Assembly (NCBI GenBank): GCA_036336795.1
Contig: JAYZFL010000059.1
Coordinates: 1 to 44,975 of the forward strand
Origin: UBA822 sp036336795
GTDB lineage: Bacteria > Gemmatimonadota > Gemmatimonadetes > Longimicrobiales > Gaopeijiaceae
Direction of reading: 5' to 3'
DNA length: 44,975 nt
Shown here: positions 15,835 through 24,895 of the stretch, piece by piece
How positions within the stretch are numbered: the stretch's first letter is position 1
Layout of the letters: each line of letters opens with the position of its first letter
Notes under the pieces: model-generated
The model's input: only the letters and a program-made list of their open reading frames with translations
Database searches by the model: none
Told to the model about the DNA's origin: nothing
Program-made: the position numbers and the translations under genes

Positions 15835-17937
15835 ATGACAACAACGTCCGTTTGTGTTCGTAAGGCTACCTGTGTGGTTGCAGAGGTACTCGCGATGGCC
15901 CTGACTACACTCGTATTGTGGAACTCCGGACTGGCCGGGCAGGAGCCACCCGACTCGGTGATCCCTCTGGACTCGGTGCTGGTGACGGTACTGCGCTCCT
16001 CAGACGAACTCGCCCGGACGCCTTACGCCGTCTCCGTCCAGAGCGGGCAAAGTCTTCAGCGCGGTAATACCGGATTCTCGCTCGACGAAGCTCTTCAGGG
16101 AATTCCCGGCCTACAGGTTCAGAACCGCTACAACTATACGGTAGGTGAACGGATCTCCATCCGGGGTTTCGGTGCTCGATCCCAGTTCGGCGCGCGCGGA
16201 ATCAAGATTCTCGTAGACGGTATTCCGGCCACGATGGCAGACGGCCAGTCCACCCTGGACCACCTTGACATTGGGTCCCTCGGACGCGCCGAGGTCATGC
16301 GCGGACCGGCCGCGGCTATATACGGTAACGGCAGTGGCGGGGTGCTGAGCTTCCGAACCATTACTCCACCAGATGTTCCTTTACGCCAAGAGGCTAAAGC
16401 CGTCTTCGGAGATAACGGCCTCATGCGATTTCAGAGCACGACATCGGGTACGCAAAAAGAAACATCATATCTCGTGAACGTTTCTCATTTGACGTACGAT
16501 GGTTTTCGTACGGTAGCCGCTGACAACAGTCTATACGGAGGGGCCACCCGCCTGAACGTGAATACCCAACTGGGGGTCAAGGCCGGCGGAGGATCTCTCC
16601 TCTTTACTGGTAATTTCTTCGATCTGGCCGGAGAAAGCGCGGGCGGCCTCAACCGGACTGACATGTATGTCAATGAGTCGGTCAACGCCCGTGGGTACAA
16701 CATAAAACAAAACGCTCGGAAGGATGTCCATCAGGGCCAGTTGGGGATAACGTGGACCGGACCCTTGGGTGACTTCAATGCCGAATTCGTCGGATGGGGC
16801 CTGTTCCGGAGAATGGACAACCCCATCCCCCCGCGGATCATCGATCTCGCGCGAAACGCCTACGGCGTCCGTGCTGTTGTCTCTACTGAGAGTAGTGGTG
16901 AACCAGGCGAAGTCACTTGGCGAGCAGGTTTCGACCTCGATTTCCAGCGTGACGACCGGGTAGAAAACAGTAATAATGGAGGTGCCAAAGGTGCCCTGAC
17001 GAAGGACCAGTTAGAAGCCGTCACGGCCTCCGGTTTATTCGTTCAAGCAGCCGTTACCCTCACTGAGAGCGCCTCACTCTTGTCGGGGTTGCGCTACGAT
17101 CGATTCGACTTCGAGGTCACCGACCGCCTAGGTACAGAGTCGGGTGCCCGGGTCATGGACGCGCTAAGCCCAACCGTGGGAGTCGTCGTAGAAGCGAGTC
17201 CTTCGCTCTCAGTCTTCACCAACATCGCAACATCTCTTGCCACGCCCACGACGACCGAGCTGGCGAATCAGCCCGATGGGAGCAGCGGCTTCAACCCTAA
17301 TCTGAATCCTCAGACTGGACACACTGGAGAAATCGGATTTCGTGGCCAGGCAAGTAGCCGCTTTGGATATGAAATGAGCTTGTTTCGTTCCAAGCTCAGA
17401 AATGAGTTGGTCCCATTTGAGACCGCAGCGCAGGACGGCCGTGTCTTTCACCGAAACGCCGGAAAATCCACAAATCGTGGACTTGAGGCCTCTGTAAGGG
17501 CGGTTCTTGAGGATCTCTTCGCGCAACTCTCCTACACGCTCGTCGACGCCAAATTCGACGAGTTTGAGGTGGACGGTGAGGTCTTTGACGGAAACTTTAT
17601 TCCCGGTTTGGCCAGGCACCGTCTCGAAGGACTTCTCCGATTCACGTCACCCGTAGGTCCGTGGTACGCCGAAGTCCGTGGAGACTACATAGGAAAAATC
17701 TACACCAACGACGCCAACGGATCTGACACCGAGGCCCAAAGCTACACTCTGTGGGATCTTCGAACGGGCTTGGCTAGGCAGCGTGTCGGCAACATTGAGG
17801 TATCGCCCTTCGTGAGCGTTACCAACATTTTCGACAAGGTGTACTCAGCAGCGGTTGCTGTAAACGCCTACGGAGGCCGGTTCTTCGAGCCTGGCCCAAA
17901 GCGTTCATTTTCCCTAGGGCTTAGTGCGGCTTTCTAG
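15835..17937 (+). CDS. TonB-dependent outer-membrane receptor
   Basis: The 700-residue protein has an N-terminal signal sequence ending near 'SGLAGQ'. A plug domain covers about residues 40-150 ('LDEALQGIPGLQVQNRY', 'ISIRGFGARSQFG', 'VLVDGIP'-like 'ILVDGIPATMADG', 'EVMRGPAAAIYGNGSGGVL'). A beta-barrel follows to the C-terminal phenylalanine ('FSLGLSAAF'). 'DSVLVTVLR' near the mature N-terminus is a plausible TonB box region. This architecture resembles siderophore or metal-chelate receptors of the FecA/FhuE kind, but the ligand is unknown. GAGGGAG lies three bases before the ATG. A stable hairpin sits in the leader, and the upstream gene encodes a secreted regulatory-domain protein that may work with it. 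Confidence 0.92.
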   Translation: MTTTSVCVRKATCVVAEVLAMALTTLVLWNSGLAGQEPPDSVIPLDSVLVTVLRSSDELARTPYAVSVQSGQSLQRGNTGFSLDEALQGIPGLQVQNRYNYTVGERISIRGFGARSQFGARGIKILVDGIPATMADGQSTLDHLDIGSLGRAEVMRGPAAAIYGNGSGGVLSFRTITPPDVPLRQEAKAVFGDNGLMRFQSTTSGTQKETSYLVNVSHLTYDGFRTVAADNSLYGGATRLNVNTQLGVKAGGGSLLFTGNFFDLAGESAGGLNRTDMYVNESVNARGYNIKQNARKDVHQGQLGITWTGPLGDFNAEFVGWGLFRRMDNPIPPRIIDLARNAYGVRAVVSTESSGEPGEVTWRAGFDLDFQRDDRVENSNNGGAKGALTKDQLEAVTASGLFVQAAVTLTESASLLSGLRYDRFDFEVTDRLGTESGARVMDALSPTVGVVVEASPSLSVFTNIATSLATPTTTELANQPDGSSGFNPNLNPQTGHTGEIGFRGQASSRFGYEMSLFRSKLRNELVPFETAAQDGRVFHRNAGKSTNRGLEASVRAVLEDLFAQLSYTLVDAKFDEFEVDGEVFDGNFIPGLARHRLEGLLRFTSPVGPWYAEVRGDYIGKIYTNDANGSDTEAQSYTLWDLRTGLARQRVGNIEVSPFVSVTNIFDKVYSAAVAVNAYGGRFFEPGPKRSFSLGLSAAF

Positions 17938-17979
17938 CTCATCGACACAATCGATTCTCGCGCGGAGACTTGCAAGACT

Positions 17980-18966
17980 TCAGAGTGGCCGAAGCACCCC
18001 GGTGTCTGAGAGGGGCCCGTGAGCAGCCTGACAATGCCCAGGAGCACTAACGACCGCCAGTGCGTTCCGCACTTCGCGCTCACCATCTGGATCCGAGGGA
18101 TGGCTGCGGACCGTACCGCGCACGATCATGACAGATGAGCCTCCCCCGTCCAGATTGAGAGCCTCTGTCGCACCCGCCGACAAAAGTGTACCCGTGAGCT
18201 CTTGCAGCGTCATTCCTGAAGAATAGGCACCTTGGCGGCCATCCACGACCAAGAGCCAGAGCGTTTGAGAGTTCGAATCGTACCCGACAGCCGTTCGCGG
18301 GTGTCTGACGGAAGCAAAGTCCTGGCCTCGGTCCAAAGTGAGCGCCATCACTGGGCGCCCATCATCTAAGAGTTCTGGAAAACCGCCAACTACGTGAGCC
18401 GGAACAATTTGCCCTTTGGAATTCCACGGCCCTGCCAAAAGCCCCCCATCCCTATCTAACTCAGCCGTCCCGATCCATGGAACCACACCGGGTTGCCAAG
18501 CGAAAGCCGGTCGCGAACGGAGCCAGAGTAGGCGTCCGGCGGCAACCTCTGGGCCAAGAGGTCGACCCTCAGGTGTAAAAAAATCTCCGTTCACAGCTGC
18601 CAGCACAAATGAGCCCGCCCCATGAACTAATTTCGTCACCGTAGAGAGGCCCGCTCCGTTCCGTTCAGCTAGCCCAGCCGGTAACACCTCAAAGCCCAAA
18701 TCGCAGCGCCTCACATCAAGCCGCAGAATGTGGATCGCCCAAGGGCCCTTGGAAGACCATAGGTAATAATAGGATAACCCCTCGTGAACAAAACGAGCTC
18801 GGAGCGAATCGGGTTCCAAACGCCGGAGGAGCTCTTCGGGAAGCGGCTCACTCAAGCGGGACGGAACATCAGGAGGCGCACAGGAAGCGCTCAGAAGGAG
18901 GGCGGTGGAACCGGCAAGAATCCTACCTAACCACCAACCAAACTGAAAGTCTTCACCGGGGTCCAT
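17980..18966 (-). CDS. Phosphodiester glycosidase family (NAGPA domain) lipoprotein
   Basis: From the ATG at 18966 the product is 328 residues with a lipoprotein signal ('LLLSASC', cysteine about residue 29). The NAGPA/DUF2233 domain covers about 70-310 and shows its hallmark blocks: 'VNGDFFTPEG', 'RTAVGYD', 'LLVVDGRQ', 'GMTLQELTGTLLSAGATEALNLDGGGSS'. The family includes the enzyme that uncovers mannose-6-phosphate and bacterial phosphodiester glycosidases that act on cell-envelope or exopolysaccharide linkages. Here the natural substrate is unknown; a periplasmic or outer-membrane-facing site is implied by the lipobox. An in-frame TTG at 18972 is an alternative start. The gene is transcribed alone and converges on the TonB receptor gene. 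Confidence 0.85.
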   Translation of the reverse strand: MDPGEDFQFGWWLGRILAGSTALLLSASCAPPDVPSRLSEPLPEELLRRLEPDSLRARFVHEGLSYYYLWSSKGPWAIHILRLDVRRCDLGFEVLPAGLAERNGAGLSTVTKLVHGAGSFVLAAVNGDFFTPEGRPLGPEVAAGRLLWLRSRPAFAWQPGVVPWIGTAELDRDGGLLAGPWNSKGQIVPAHVVGGFPELLDDGRPVMALTLDRGQDFASVRHPRTAVGYDSNSQTLWLLVVDGRQGAYSSGMTLQELTGTLLSAGATEALNLDGGGSSVMIVRGTVRSHPSDPDGEREVRNALAVVSAPGHCQAAHGPLSDTGVLRPL

Positions 18967-19017
18967 AGTCAATTCTTGCTCCGCTCAGCAGAAGGCTAAT
19001 TCCTTTTCCTAGATCTT

Positions 19018-19047
19018 ATTATCGAACGAGTTTTTGCGAGTCTACAA
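19018..19047 (-). promoter_or_regulatory. Possible sigma-70-type promoter for the NAGPA-family gene
   Basis: On the minus strand TTGTAG (19047-19042) and GATAAT (19023-19018) are separated by 18 bases and lie about 50 bases before the ATG. The -10 matches TATAAT at five of six positions, the -35 only at three. This is a sequence guess without supporting data. Confidence 0.3.
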
Positions 19048-19073
19048 CACCTCACCGGAACTAGGTGCACTGG

Positions 19074-19325
19074 TCAGATCTCTTCCACTTCGTCCCAGCT
19101 CTCCCCCCAAAACTCTTCTTCTTCTCGCTGTATCTTCTTTAAGTCCAGGGGTTCGGGGTCGTCAGTGACGAGCACTCCATTCTCGACAATGCGGCGGACG
19201 TCGTCGTCTTCGATGCGAGGAGGGGTCACCTCAAGTGTCTTTCGGATGCGGAGACGCATGGAGACCCATGCGTACGCGACAACACCTCCGAGAGCAAACC
19301 ACAACAGAGGCCAAAGAAAGCTCAC
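19074..19325 (-). CDS. Small single-pass membrane protein of unknown function
   Basis: The 83-residue product starts with a GTG that overlaps the threonine synthase stop by one base (TAGTG), indicating translational coupling. Residues about 4-22 form one membrane segment ('WPLLWFALGGVVAYAWV') followed by a basic stretch ('RLRIRK'). The C-terminal half is strongly acidic ('QREEEEFWGESWDEVEE'). I do not recognise a family. It is the last gene of the ABC exporter-threonine synthase operon. Its conservation should be checked before trusting it as a gene, but its codon pattern and position look real. Confidence 0.6.
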   Translation of the reverse strand: MSFLWPLLWFALGGVVAYAWVSMRLRIRKTLEVTPPRIEDDDVRRIVENGVLVTDDPEPLDLKKIQREEEEFWGESWDEVEEI

Positions 19326-20521
19326 TATGTTTCTTTGACGGGAGACATGCCAACGTACTTGAGCCCACTACCCGTGTTGAAAAGGACTACTTCCGAGTCA
19401 GCATCCAACGCTCCCATCTCTACGAGAAGTGGAACGGCCGCGGCTACCGCTCCACCCTCCGGGGCGGCAAAGATACCAGTGGCTTGTCCCACGGTGGAGA
19501 CCCATTCAGCCATATCTTGATCGCTAACCGCAACCGCCGCGCCATCCGATTCGCGAATGGCACGAAGAATTAGGTAGTCGCCAACAGCACCGGGCACACG
19601 GAGTCCAGAAGCGTAGGTGGCCGCATCGTTCCACATCTCCGCATCATCGTCACCCTTTTCCCACGCACGGACCATGGGAGCGCAACCAACCGCCTGCACC
19701 GAGAACATCTTGGGTCGCTCCGGTCCTATCCAACCTAGGCGCTCCATCTCGTCAAACGCTTTCCACATGCCAATCAATCCAGTACCTCCCCCCGTAGGGT
19801 AGACGATCCCATCCGGTAGCCGACCCTTGAGCTGTTCGAAGATCTCGTACCCCATCGTTTTCTTACCCTCGACACGATACGGCTCTTTGAGCGTGGAGAG
19901 ATCAAACCAACCGTGTTCCTCAACACCCTTCTTCACCATCGCACCACAATCGGTGATGAGGCCATCGAGAAGTTGTAGATCAGCTCCGAGTGCCTTCATC
20001 TCAGCGATGATCGGATCCGGTGTGTCCGTGGGGACCACCACGTGGACTGGAAGTCCGGCCGCAGCGCCGTAAGCCGATGCGGCACCCCCCGCGTTTCCAG
20101 CAGACGGAAGAGCAAGCTCTGTAGCCCCTAGCTCTTTGGCTCTCGACACTGCCAAACAAAGGCCTCTATCCTTGAAACTACCTGTCGGATTTTGTCCCTC
20201 ATCCTTGACCCAGACCCTGCCAACACCCATGCGGGTGGCAAGGCGAGGAGATTCGAGAAGGGGCGTCCAGCCTTCCCCTAGGCTTATCTGGAACCTCCGA
20301 TCACGAACCGGAAGAACTTCTTCGTATCGCCAAAGGTCTGCGCGGCGAGCAGCAAGATCAGCGGGGCGGAACTCTGCACACATAGCCTCGAAATCGTATC
20401 GGGCAAAATACGGTTTCCCGGCCGCAGATAACCCGTGGAGAAATTCACTTTCTACGATATCACCTGTGAATGTACACTCAAGATGTGTGGCTCCCGGGAG
20501 TCGCTTAGAATACTCAGTCAT
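19325..20521 (-). CDS. thrC: Threonine synthase (PLP-dependent)
   Basis: The 398-residue protein converts O-phosphohomoserine to threonine in the cytosol. It begins 'MTEYSKRLPGATHLECTFTGD', a typical threonine synthase start, though the zinc-ribbon cysteines present in some relatives are missing here. The PLP lysine lies in 'NPTGSFKDRG', the phosphate-binding loop is 'SAGNAGGA', and 'PTGGGTGLIGMWKAF' and 'NTGSGLKY' follow in order. The frame is open further upstream to a GTG at 20617 that overlaps the stop of the ABC permease gene as GTGA. That start would add 32 non-conserved residues but would be translationally coupled, so the start is uncertain. No clear Shine-Dalgarno precedes either start. 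Its place behind ABC exporter genes is unusual for an amino-acid biosynthesis enzyme. Confidence 0.93.
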   Translation of the reverse strand: MTEYSKRLPGATHLECTFTGDIVESEFLHGLSAAGKPYFARYDFEAMCAEFRPADLAARRADLWRYEEVLPVRDRRFQISLGEGWTPLLESPRLATRMGVGRVWVKDEGQNPTGSFKDRGLCLAVSRAKELGATELALPSAGNAGGAASAYGAAAGLPVHVVVPTDTPDPIIAEMKALGADLQLLDGLITDCGAMVKKGVEEHGWFDLSTLKEPYRVEGKKTMGYEIFEQLKGRLPDGIVYPTGGGTGLIGMWKAFDEMERLGWIGPERPKMFSVQAVGCAPMVRAWEKGDDDAEMWNDAATYASGLRVPGAVGDYLILRAIRESDGAAVAVSDQDMAEWVSTVGQATGIFAAPEGGAVAAAVPLLVEMGALDADSEVVLFNTGSGLKYVGMSPVKET

Positions 20522-20613
20522 CGTATTTGGGTTGTAGGAGGGTAGCAGCTTAAAACTGAAGATATGAGACCCGCCGTCAGCGCCAACCCCTGTTGCTGCC
20601 CTGATTCCTGTAG

Positions 20614-22644
20614 TCACCTCGACTGCGTTCTAGACTTTTCCCTGCCCACACGTAAGGGCGGCATCAGGTGAAACCCTAGAACAATTGCAAGCACTGCCGG
20701 TGGCAAGAGAATCCACGGTGGTCCATCGCCCGCCGTCTCGAACCAAGCCCGAAGATCCGGCACCGAAGCAATCAAGACGATGCTTCCGTTATTGACGAAG
20801 TGCATGAGCACTCCTACCCAGATCGAGCCAGTACTCATGACGGACCAAGCCAAAAGAAACCCCAGCCACGCAGTCGGCAGGAAGCGAAACACGGACTCGA
20901 AAGAGACGTGGAAAACCCCAAAAACGACGGCATTCAAGACAACGATTCGCAGCGCGGACGCACGACCCCGTGTCCCGGCCAAGAACACGCCGCGAAAGAC
21001 GACCTCTTCACAAATGGCCGGTGTGAGGGCGAACAGAGCGATCAGCCACAGAAATTGGGAGGGGCTCTCTGCTGTGATAAGCTCGTCGAGTCCCTCGAGG
21101 AGCTCCCAAGGTATGGGTAAAACAAAGCCCTGTACCCAAGCGAGAAACCATCCCACCGGAGCTCCGCCAGTGATCAGGAGCAGCGCCGCGAGCACGTGTC
21201 GTGGGCGCGGGCGGCTCAGCGACAGAGTCTCATTGAGATTCAGACCGGCCCACCAGATGAGCACCAACACCGGGAGAAAAAGAAAGAGCCATTCAGAAAG
21301 AAACAGCCCGTTTTGACCCAGTCGAGCCTGCAGCGGAAAACCTCCGTAGAAGAACAGCGCTCCGACGACAACGATTAGCCCAACAGCCTGCCCAACCTGA
21401 GGGGTTGCCCCCGACGGGCCGGCCAAACCTCGAAACCTCCGCCATGCATTTCCCGGAGCCCGTACCCGGGCATCCCCCTCTCCAAAGAGAACTTGTTCCC
21501 GCCCGAAAGACTTTGACGCAAAAGCCAGGGCGGCTGCAGCCCAAAATCCAGTCGTAATCACAGCGATCGCACTAGGGACTACAGCCGGACTCCCACTCAT
21601 AAGCTCCCGAAAGAAGAGACCGACCCCCGCCACCGGAACAGCGGCAAGCGCCACCGTGAAATCAATTCCTGGGAAGGCTGGTAGCAGAGCGGGTATCATC
21701 ACGGCCAGATAAAGAGGCGTAAGAGCGGTCTGGGCTTCTTTGAACGATCGGGATCGGACGGCTATCCCGAGGAAGAGCGAAGCGAAAAGAACTGAGAGCG
21801 GGATCAGGGTGACGAAGATGATCAGCACTGCTTCCAGCGGTAGCGTAAACTCGATGTCGAGCGTCGCTCCCAATTGAAAAAGGCCTGTCTGGAACGTCAG
21901 TAGCATGCTGGTGAGATTCAGGGCGGCGGCAACGACCCCGATCAGAGCTACCGTGAGAAATTTTCCGAATACAATCTGGCTGGCCGGAACCGGCGCGGTG
22001 AGAAGTGTCTCGAGTGTTCCCCGTTCCTTCTCTCCCGCAGCCAGGTCGATCGCCGGATAGAAAGTGCCCAGTAGCGTCACCAAGATCAGTAGCATAGGCA
22101 AGAACCTGCCGAGCGTATATCCGCCGAGCTCTTCGGCGCGGGCCACGGAGGAGTCAGCCAACGCCAGAGGCGTGGCAAAACTCAGAGGAAGGCCACGCTC
22201 GGTCAACCGTTCGGCTAGAAGCCCTTCCCCCCAATCCCTCAATGATTCGGTGAGGACGTTCCTCGCCCGAAGGGAGCGCTCATCGGTGGCGTCGTAGAGC
22301 ACCGTGGCACTCTGTGTGGAACCCGCTATTGGCCGAGGCCCTAGGACTACAACTGCCTGTACAGAATCGGCACGAATCGCGACTACCGGGTCAAGCACGT
22401 CGACCACCGTCACTCCGTCGCGCCGCTCCAGAAAGCGGAGGATATTCACAGAACCGGATCCCGCGACGCCGACCGTAGCCGGCTCGGCCTCAAGTTGGCG
22501 GAATCCCACGAGAGCCAGCTGTTCCGTTGCTACGAGAAGCGCCGGATATAGCAGAACAGGGACAACCACCATCATCAGCAGGGTGCGGCGATCCCGGAGT
22601 GTCTCGCGAAGCTCCTTCCGAAATACGATCCAGGCCGTCGTCAT
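20614..22644 (-). CDS. ABC-2 permease fused to a CPBP (CAAX-like) intramembrane protease
   Basis: The 676-residue protein joins two membrane domains. Residues about 1-380 are a NatB-type ABC-2 permease: 'FRKELRETLRDRRTLL' at the N-terminus, a large extracytoplasmic loop (about 45-175) and 'AAGEKERGTLETLLTAPV', the family signature. Residues about 420-660 form a CPBP-type glutamic intramembrane protease with Glu546-Glu547 and Arg551 ('EEVVFR'), His579 ('FGVFH') and 'MHFVNN' (His615, Asn619), so the catalytic motifs are intact. The start overlaps the ABC ATPase stop (ATGA). The ABC half would export sodium or another substrate with the upstream ATPase; the protease half's target is unknown. Similar fusions exist in other environmental bacteria, so the fusion is not an assembly error. 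Confidence 0.88.
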   Translation of the reverse strand: MTTAWIVFRKELRETLRDRRTLLMMVVVPVLLYPALLVATEQLALVGFRQLEAEPATVGVAGSGSVNILRFLERRDGVTVVDVLDPVVAIRADSVQAVVVLGPRPIAGSTQSATVLYDATDERSLRARNVLTESLRDWGEGLLAERLTERGLPLSFATPLALADSSVARAEELGGYTLGRFLPMLLILVTLLGTFYPAIDLAAGEKERGTLETLLTAPVPASQIVFGKFLTVALIGVVAAALNLTSMLLTFQTGLFQLGATLDIEFTLPLEAVLIIFVTLIPLSVLFASLFLGIAVRSRSFKEAQTALTPLYLAVMIPALLPAFPGIDFTVALAAVPVAGVGLFFRELMSGSPAVVPSAIAVITTGFWAAAALAFASKSFGREQVLFGEGDARVRAPGNAWRRFRGLAGPSGATPQVGQAVGLIVVVGALFFYGGFPLQARLGQNGLFLSEWLFLFLPVLVLIWWAGLNLNETLSLSRPRPRHVLAALLLITGGAPVGWFLAWVQGFVLPIPWELLEGLDELITAESPSQFLWLIALFALTPAICEEVVFRGVFLAGTRGRASALRIVVLNAVVFGVFHVSFESVFRFLPTAWLGFLLAWSVMSTGSIWVGVLMHFVNNGSIVLIASVPDLRAWFETAGDGPPWILLPPAVLAIVLGFHLMPPLRVGREKSRTQSR

Positions 22645-23363
22645 GTCCGATCACCGACCAGTGCGAGGAAAGCCCGGGTCAGATTCTTTTCTCCGGTCTG
22701 TTTGAGCAAGGATTCCGGAGTCCCCTCCGCTACCAAGCACCCTCCACTCAACACACCGACACAATCGGCGAGAAGTTCCACCTCCGTCATCTGATGGGTC
22801 GAGAAGAGGATCGCCTTGCCGCGATCACGCTCACCTTCAATAAACCGATAGATGACTTCCCCACTCAGCACGTCGAGACCCATCGTCGGCTCATCCAAGA
22901 TCAGAGCCGGCGGATCGTGAACGAGGGCTCGCGCGACCGATACGCGTTGTCCCTGACCGGTCGACAGTGTCCCGCATCGCTGATTCTTGAAGGCCCTTAT
23001 GCCGAAGACTTCCACGAGATTGTTCACGCGACTCTCGAGAATGCGCTCTCCGACGCCCTGGAGCCGACCAAAATAGAGCAGAAGTTCCACCGGCGTCAGC
23101 CGTTCATAGAGCCCCATCGAGGCTGCGAGAAATCCGATCTTCCCACGGGCATAGAGGGGTCGTTCATGCACATCGGCTCCATCGACGTAGGCAGCCCCAG
23201 CCGTCGGTGCCAAGAGGGTCGCTAAGCAACGAAGCGCCGTCGTCTTACCGGCCCCGTTTGGACCTAAAAGTGCATACACTTGACCCGGTTCTACACGGAG
23301 AGAAAGACCTTCGACCGCGTGGGTCGGACCGTATGTCTTTGTCAGCTCGTCAAACTCGATCAT
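22641..23363 (-). CDS. ABC transporter ATP-binding protein (NatA-like)
   Basis: The 240-residue ATPase has Walker A 'GPNGAGKTT', signature 'LSTGQGQRVSVARAL' (Thr in place of the usual first Gly), Walker B 'ALILDEPTMGLD' and switch histidine in 'FSTHQM'. It is the ATPase for the permease-CPBP fusion encoded immediately downstream, with a four-base overlap. The close family is the NatA/CcmA-like exporters (sodium, drugs or other small molecules); which substrate is used cannot be told. It is the first gene of a minus-strand operon that continues into threonine synthase. Confidence 0.9.
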   Translation of the reverse strand: MIEFDELTKTYGPTHAVEGLSLRVEPGQVYALLGPNGAGKTTALRCLATLLAPTAGAAYVDGADVHERPLYARGKIGFLAASMGLYERLTPVELLLYFGRLQGVGERILESRVNNLVEVFGIRAFKNQRCGTLSTGQGQRVSVARALVHDPPALILDEPTMGLDVLSGEVIYRFIEGERDRGKAILFSTHQMTEVELLADCVGVLSGGCLVAEGTPESLLKQTGEKNLTRAFLALVGDRT

Positions 23364-23675
23364 AACGCCACCGTATGTGAATCAGAGAGGTTCGAGAAAC
23401 CTTTCTACGAAGCCCGCGAGTCCAACGATAGACGACAACCCGAAACAGGCCAGCACGGGTTCCGGGTTAACGTGTTGGCCGACCGACAAAAGATGCTTCG
23501 GCTGATTTCGTAAGTAACAAACACCGAACCGGCGAATTGATTCTCCCGTCACTTGTCTCCGAAAACGTCGACACCGGCTTTACAGTCGAAGGGGAGTAGA
23601 CCAGGAGTTGGACTCGCCTGGTTACTCTAGGGGTCTATTCGGGAAGCTCGCCCATCTAAGCCGGAGGGTTCCCGT
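23364..23675. other. Intergenic region between two minus-strand operons
   Basis: These 312 bases hold no credible gene. They contain the 3' end region of the efflux operon, with one strong hairpin at 23594-23627, and the upstream region of the ABC/CPBP operon. I could not identify a convincing promoter or riboswitch. Confidence 0.5.
23594..23627 (-). terminator. Hairpin after the efflux operon, possible terminator
   Basis: GAGTA (23594-23598) and ACCAGG (23600-23605) pair with CCTGGT (23617-23622) and TACTC (23623-23627): an 11-bp stem with a single bulged G and an 11-base loop, about 50 bases past the permease stop. No T-run follows on the minus strand, so it may protect the 3' end of the mRNA or help factor-dependent termination rather than act as a classic intrinsic terminator. 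Confidence 0.4.
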
Positions 23676-24890
23676 CTATTCGTACCTGAGGGCGTCGATT
23701 GGATCCAGCTTCGCCGCGCGCTGAGCCGGCCAGATGCCGAAGAACAGTCCGATTCCAGCCGAAAAAAGCAGTGCCGTAATGATAGCCTCAGGTGCAACCG
23801 CTGTATCCCAACTCGCAACGCGTGTGAGTGCCTCCGCCCCTCCAACGCCCGCCAAGACACCCATCATACCTCCTATCACGCATAGGACCAGCGCCTCGAT
23901 GAGGAACTGGAAGAGGATCGCCTTACGAGTGGCACCCATAGCCTTTCGTATCCCGATCTCACGAGTTCGCTCCGTCACGCTGACAAGCATGATGTTCATG
24001 ATACCGATCCCGCCCACGATCAGGCTTATACCCGCGATACCCGCGAGCAGCATCGTGAACGTCTGCGTAGTCTGGCTGAACGTCTCCACCATGTCACTCG
24101 CGTTCCGGATACTGAAGTCCGTGCTCTCTCCGGGGCGGATTTGATGAACTCTTCGGAGAATGCGGTCGATCTCTCCGAACGCCTCGTCCATGACCTCCAC
24201 GGAAGGGATTTGGGCGTAAATCGATGAGAGTCGACGACGTCCTCCAAAAACCCTGAACTGCGCCGTGCTCGTGGGAATGAGGACTTCATCATCGGGACGA
24301 AACATCCCCGCGTCTCCCTTCTCCTCGAGGACACCGATCACTTCGAACGGCTGTCCGCGAATCTGGATAGTCTTTCCGATGAGCACGCCCGCGGGTGTCC
24401 CCAATGCCTCGGGTACTGCGAACCCGAGCACGGCCACCCGGCGACGCCCCTGTAACTGCCCCTGGCCGAAGATCTCTCCGTGCTCGACACTGAGATTGTA
24501 CATATCGAAGTAATCGGGCCAGACTCCGCGAACCTGGTTGTTGGAGTTCCATCGGAGATACGAGAGCTGCACACGGGAGCTCACTTCCGGCGATATCTTC
24601 AAGAGGCCCCCCGATTGGCCCTGGAGAGCTTCAGCATCCTCCACCGTGAGATCCTCCGTATCGCCGGTGGAGACACCCCCATGAAATCTCTGACCGGCCC
24701 GAATGGTCAGAACGTTGGTACCCATGCGGGTGATTTGGTCCTCCACTGTACGTTGTGCCCCCTCGCCCAACGCCACCATGGTGATCACGGCGGAAACACC
24801 GATGATGATCCCCAGAGTCGTCAAGAATGAGCGAAGTGCATTCGCCCGAACAGCCGACAATGCCACCCAGATAATTTCACGAATCAGCAT
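23676..24890 (-). CDS. MacB-type (FtsX family) ABC permease
   Basis: The 404-residue protein has the MacB permease plan: a membrane helix at about 20-42 ('SFLTTLGIIIGVSAVITMVALG'-like region), a long periplasmic MacB-PCD domain (about 45-270), then three C-terminal helices (about 285-310, 335-360, 372-395) of the FtsX domain ('RTREIGIRKAMGATR'). In this operon ATPase and permease are separate proteins, unlike E. coli MacB, where they are fused. With the ATPase at 26479-27186, the adaptor at 24896-26482 and the TolC-like channel, it would form a tripartite exporter driven mechanically by ATP hydrolysis. It is the last gene of the sigma-factor operon, starting six bases after the adaptor stop. 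Confidence 0.9.
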   Translation of the reverse strand: MLIREIIWVALSAVRANALRSFLTTLGIIIGVSAVITMVALGEGAQRTVEDQITRMGTNVLTIRAGQRFHGGVSTGDTEDLTVEDAEALQGQSGGLLKISPEVSSRVQLSYLRWNSNNQVRGVWPDYFDMYNLSVEHGEIFGQGQLQGRRRVAVLGFAVPEALGTPAGVLIGKTIQIRGQPFEVIGVLEEKGDAGMFRPDDEVLIPTSTAQFRVFGGRRRLSSIYAQIPSVEVMDEAFGEIDRILRRVHQIRPGESTDFSIRNASDMVETFSQTTQTFTMLLAGIAGISLIVGGIGIMNIMLVSVTERTREIGIRKAMGATRKAILFQFLIEALVLCVIGGMMGVLAGVGGAEALTRVASWDTAVAPEAIITALLFSAGIGLFFGIWPAQRAAKLDPIDALRYE

Positions 24891-24895
24891 AGGAT

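Noticed and set aside
19325..20617. Threonine synthase starting at the GTG at 20617
   Set aside because: Left as an alternative only: the first 32 residues are unlike the family, although the GTGA overlap makes coupling possible.
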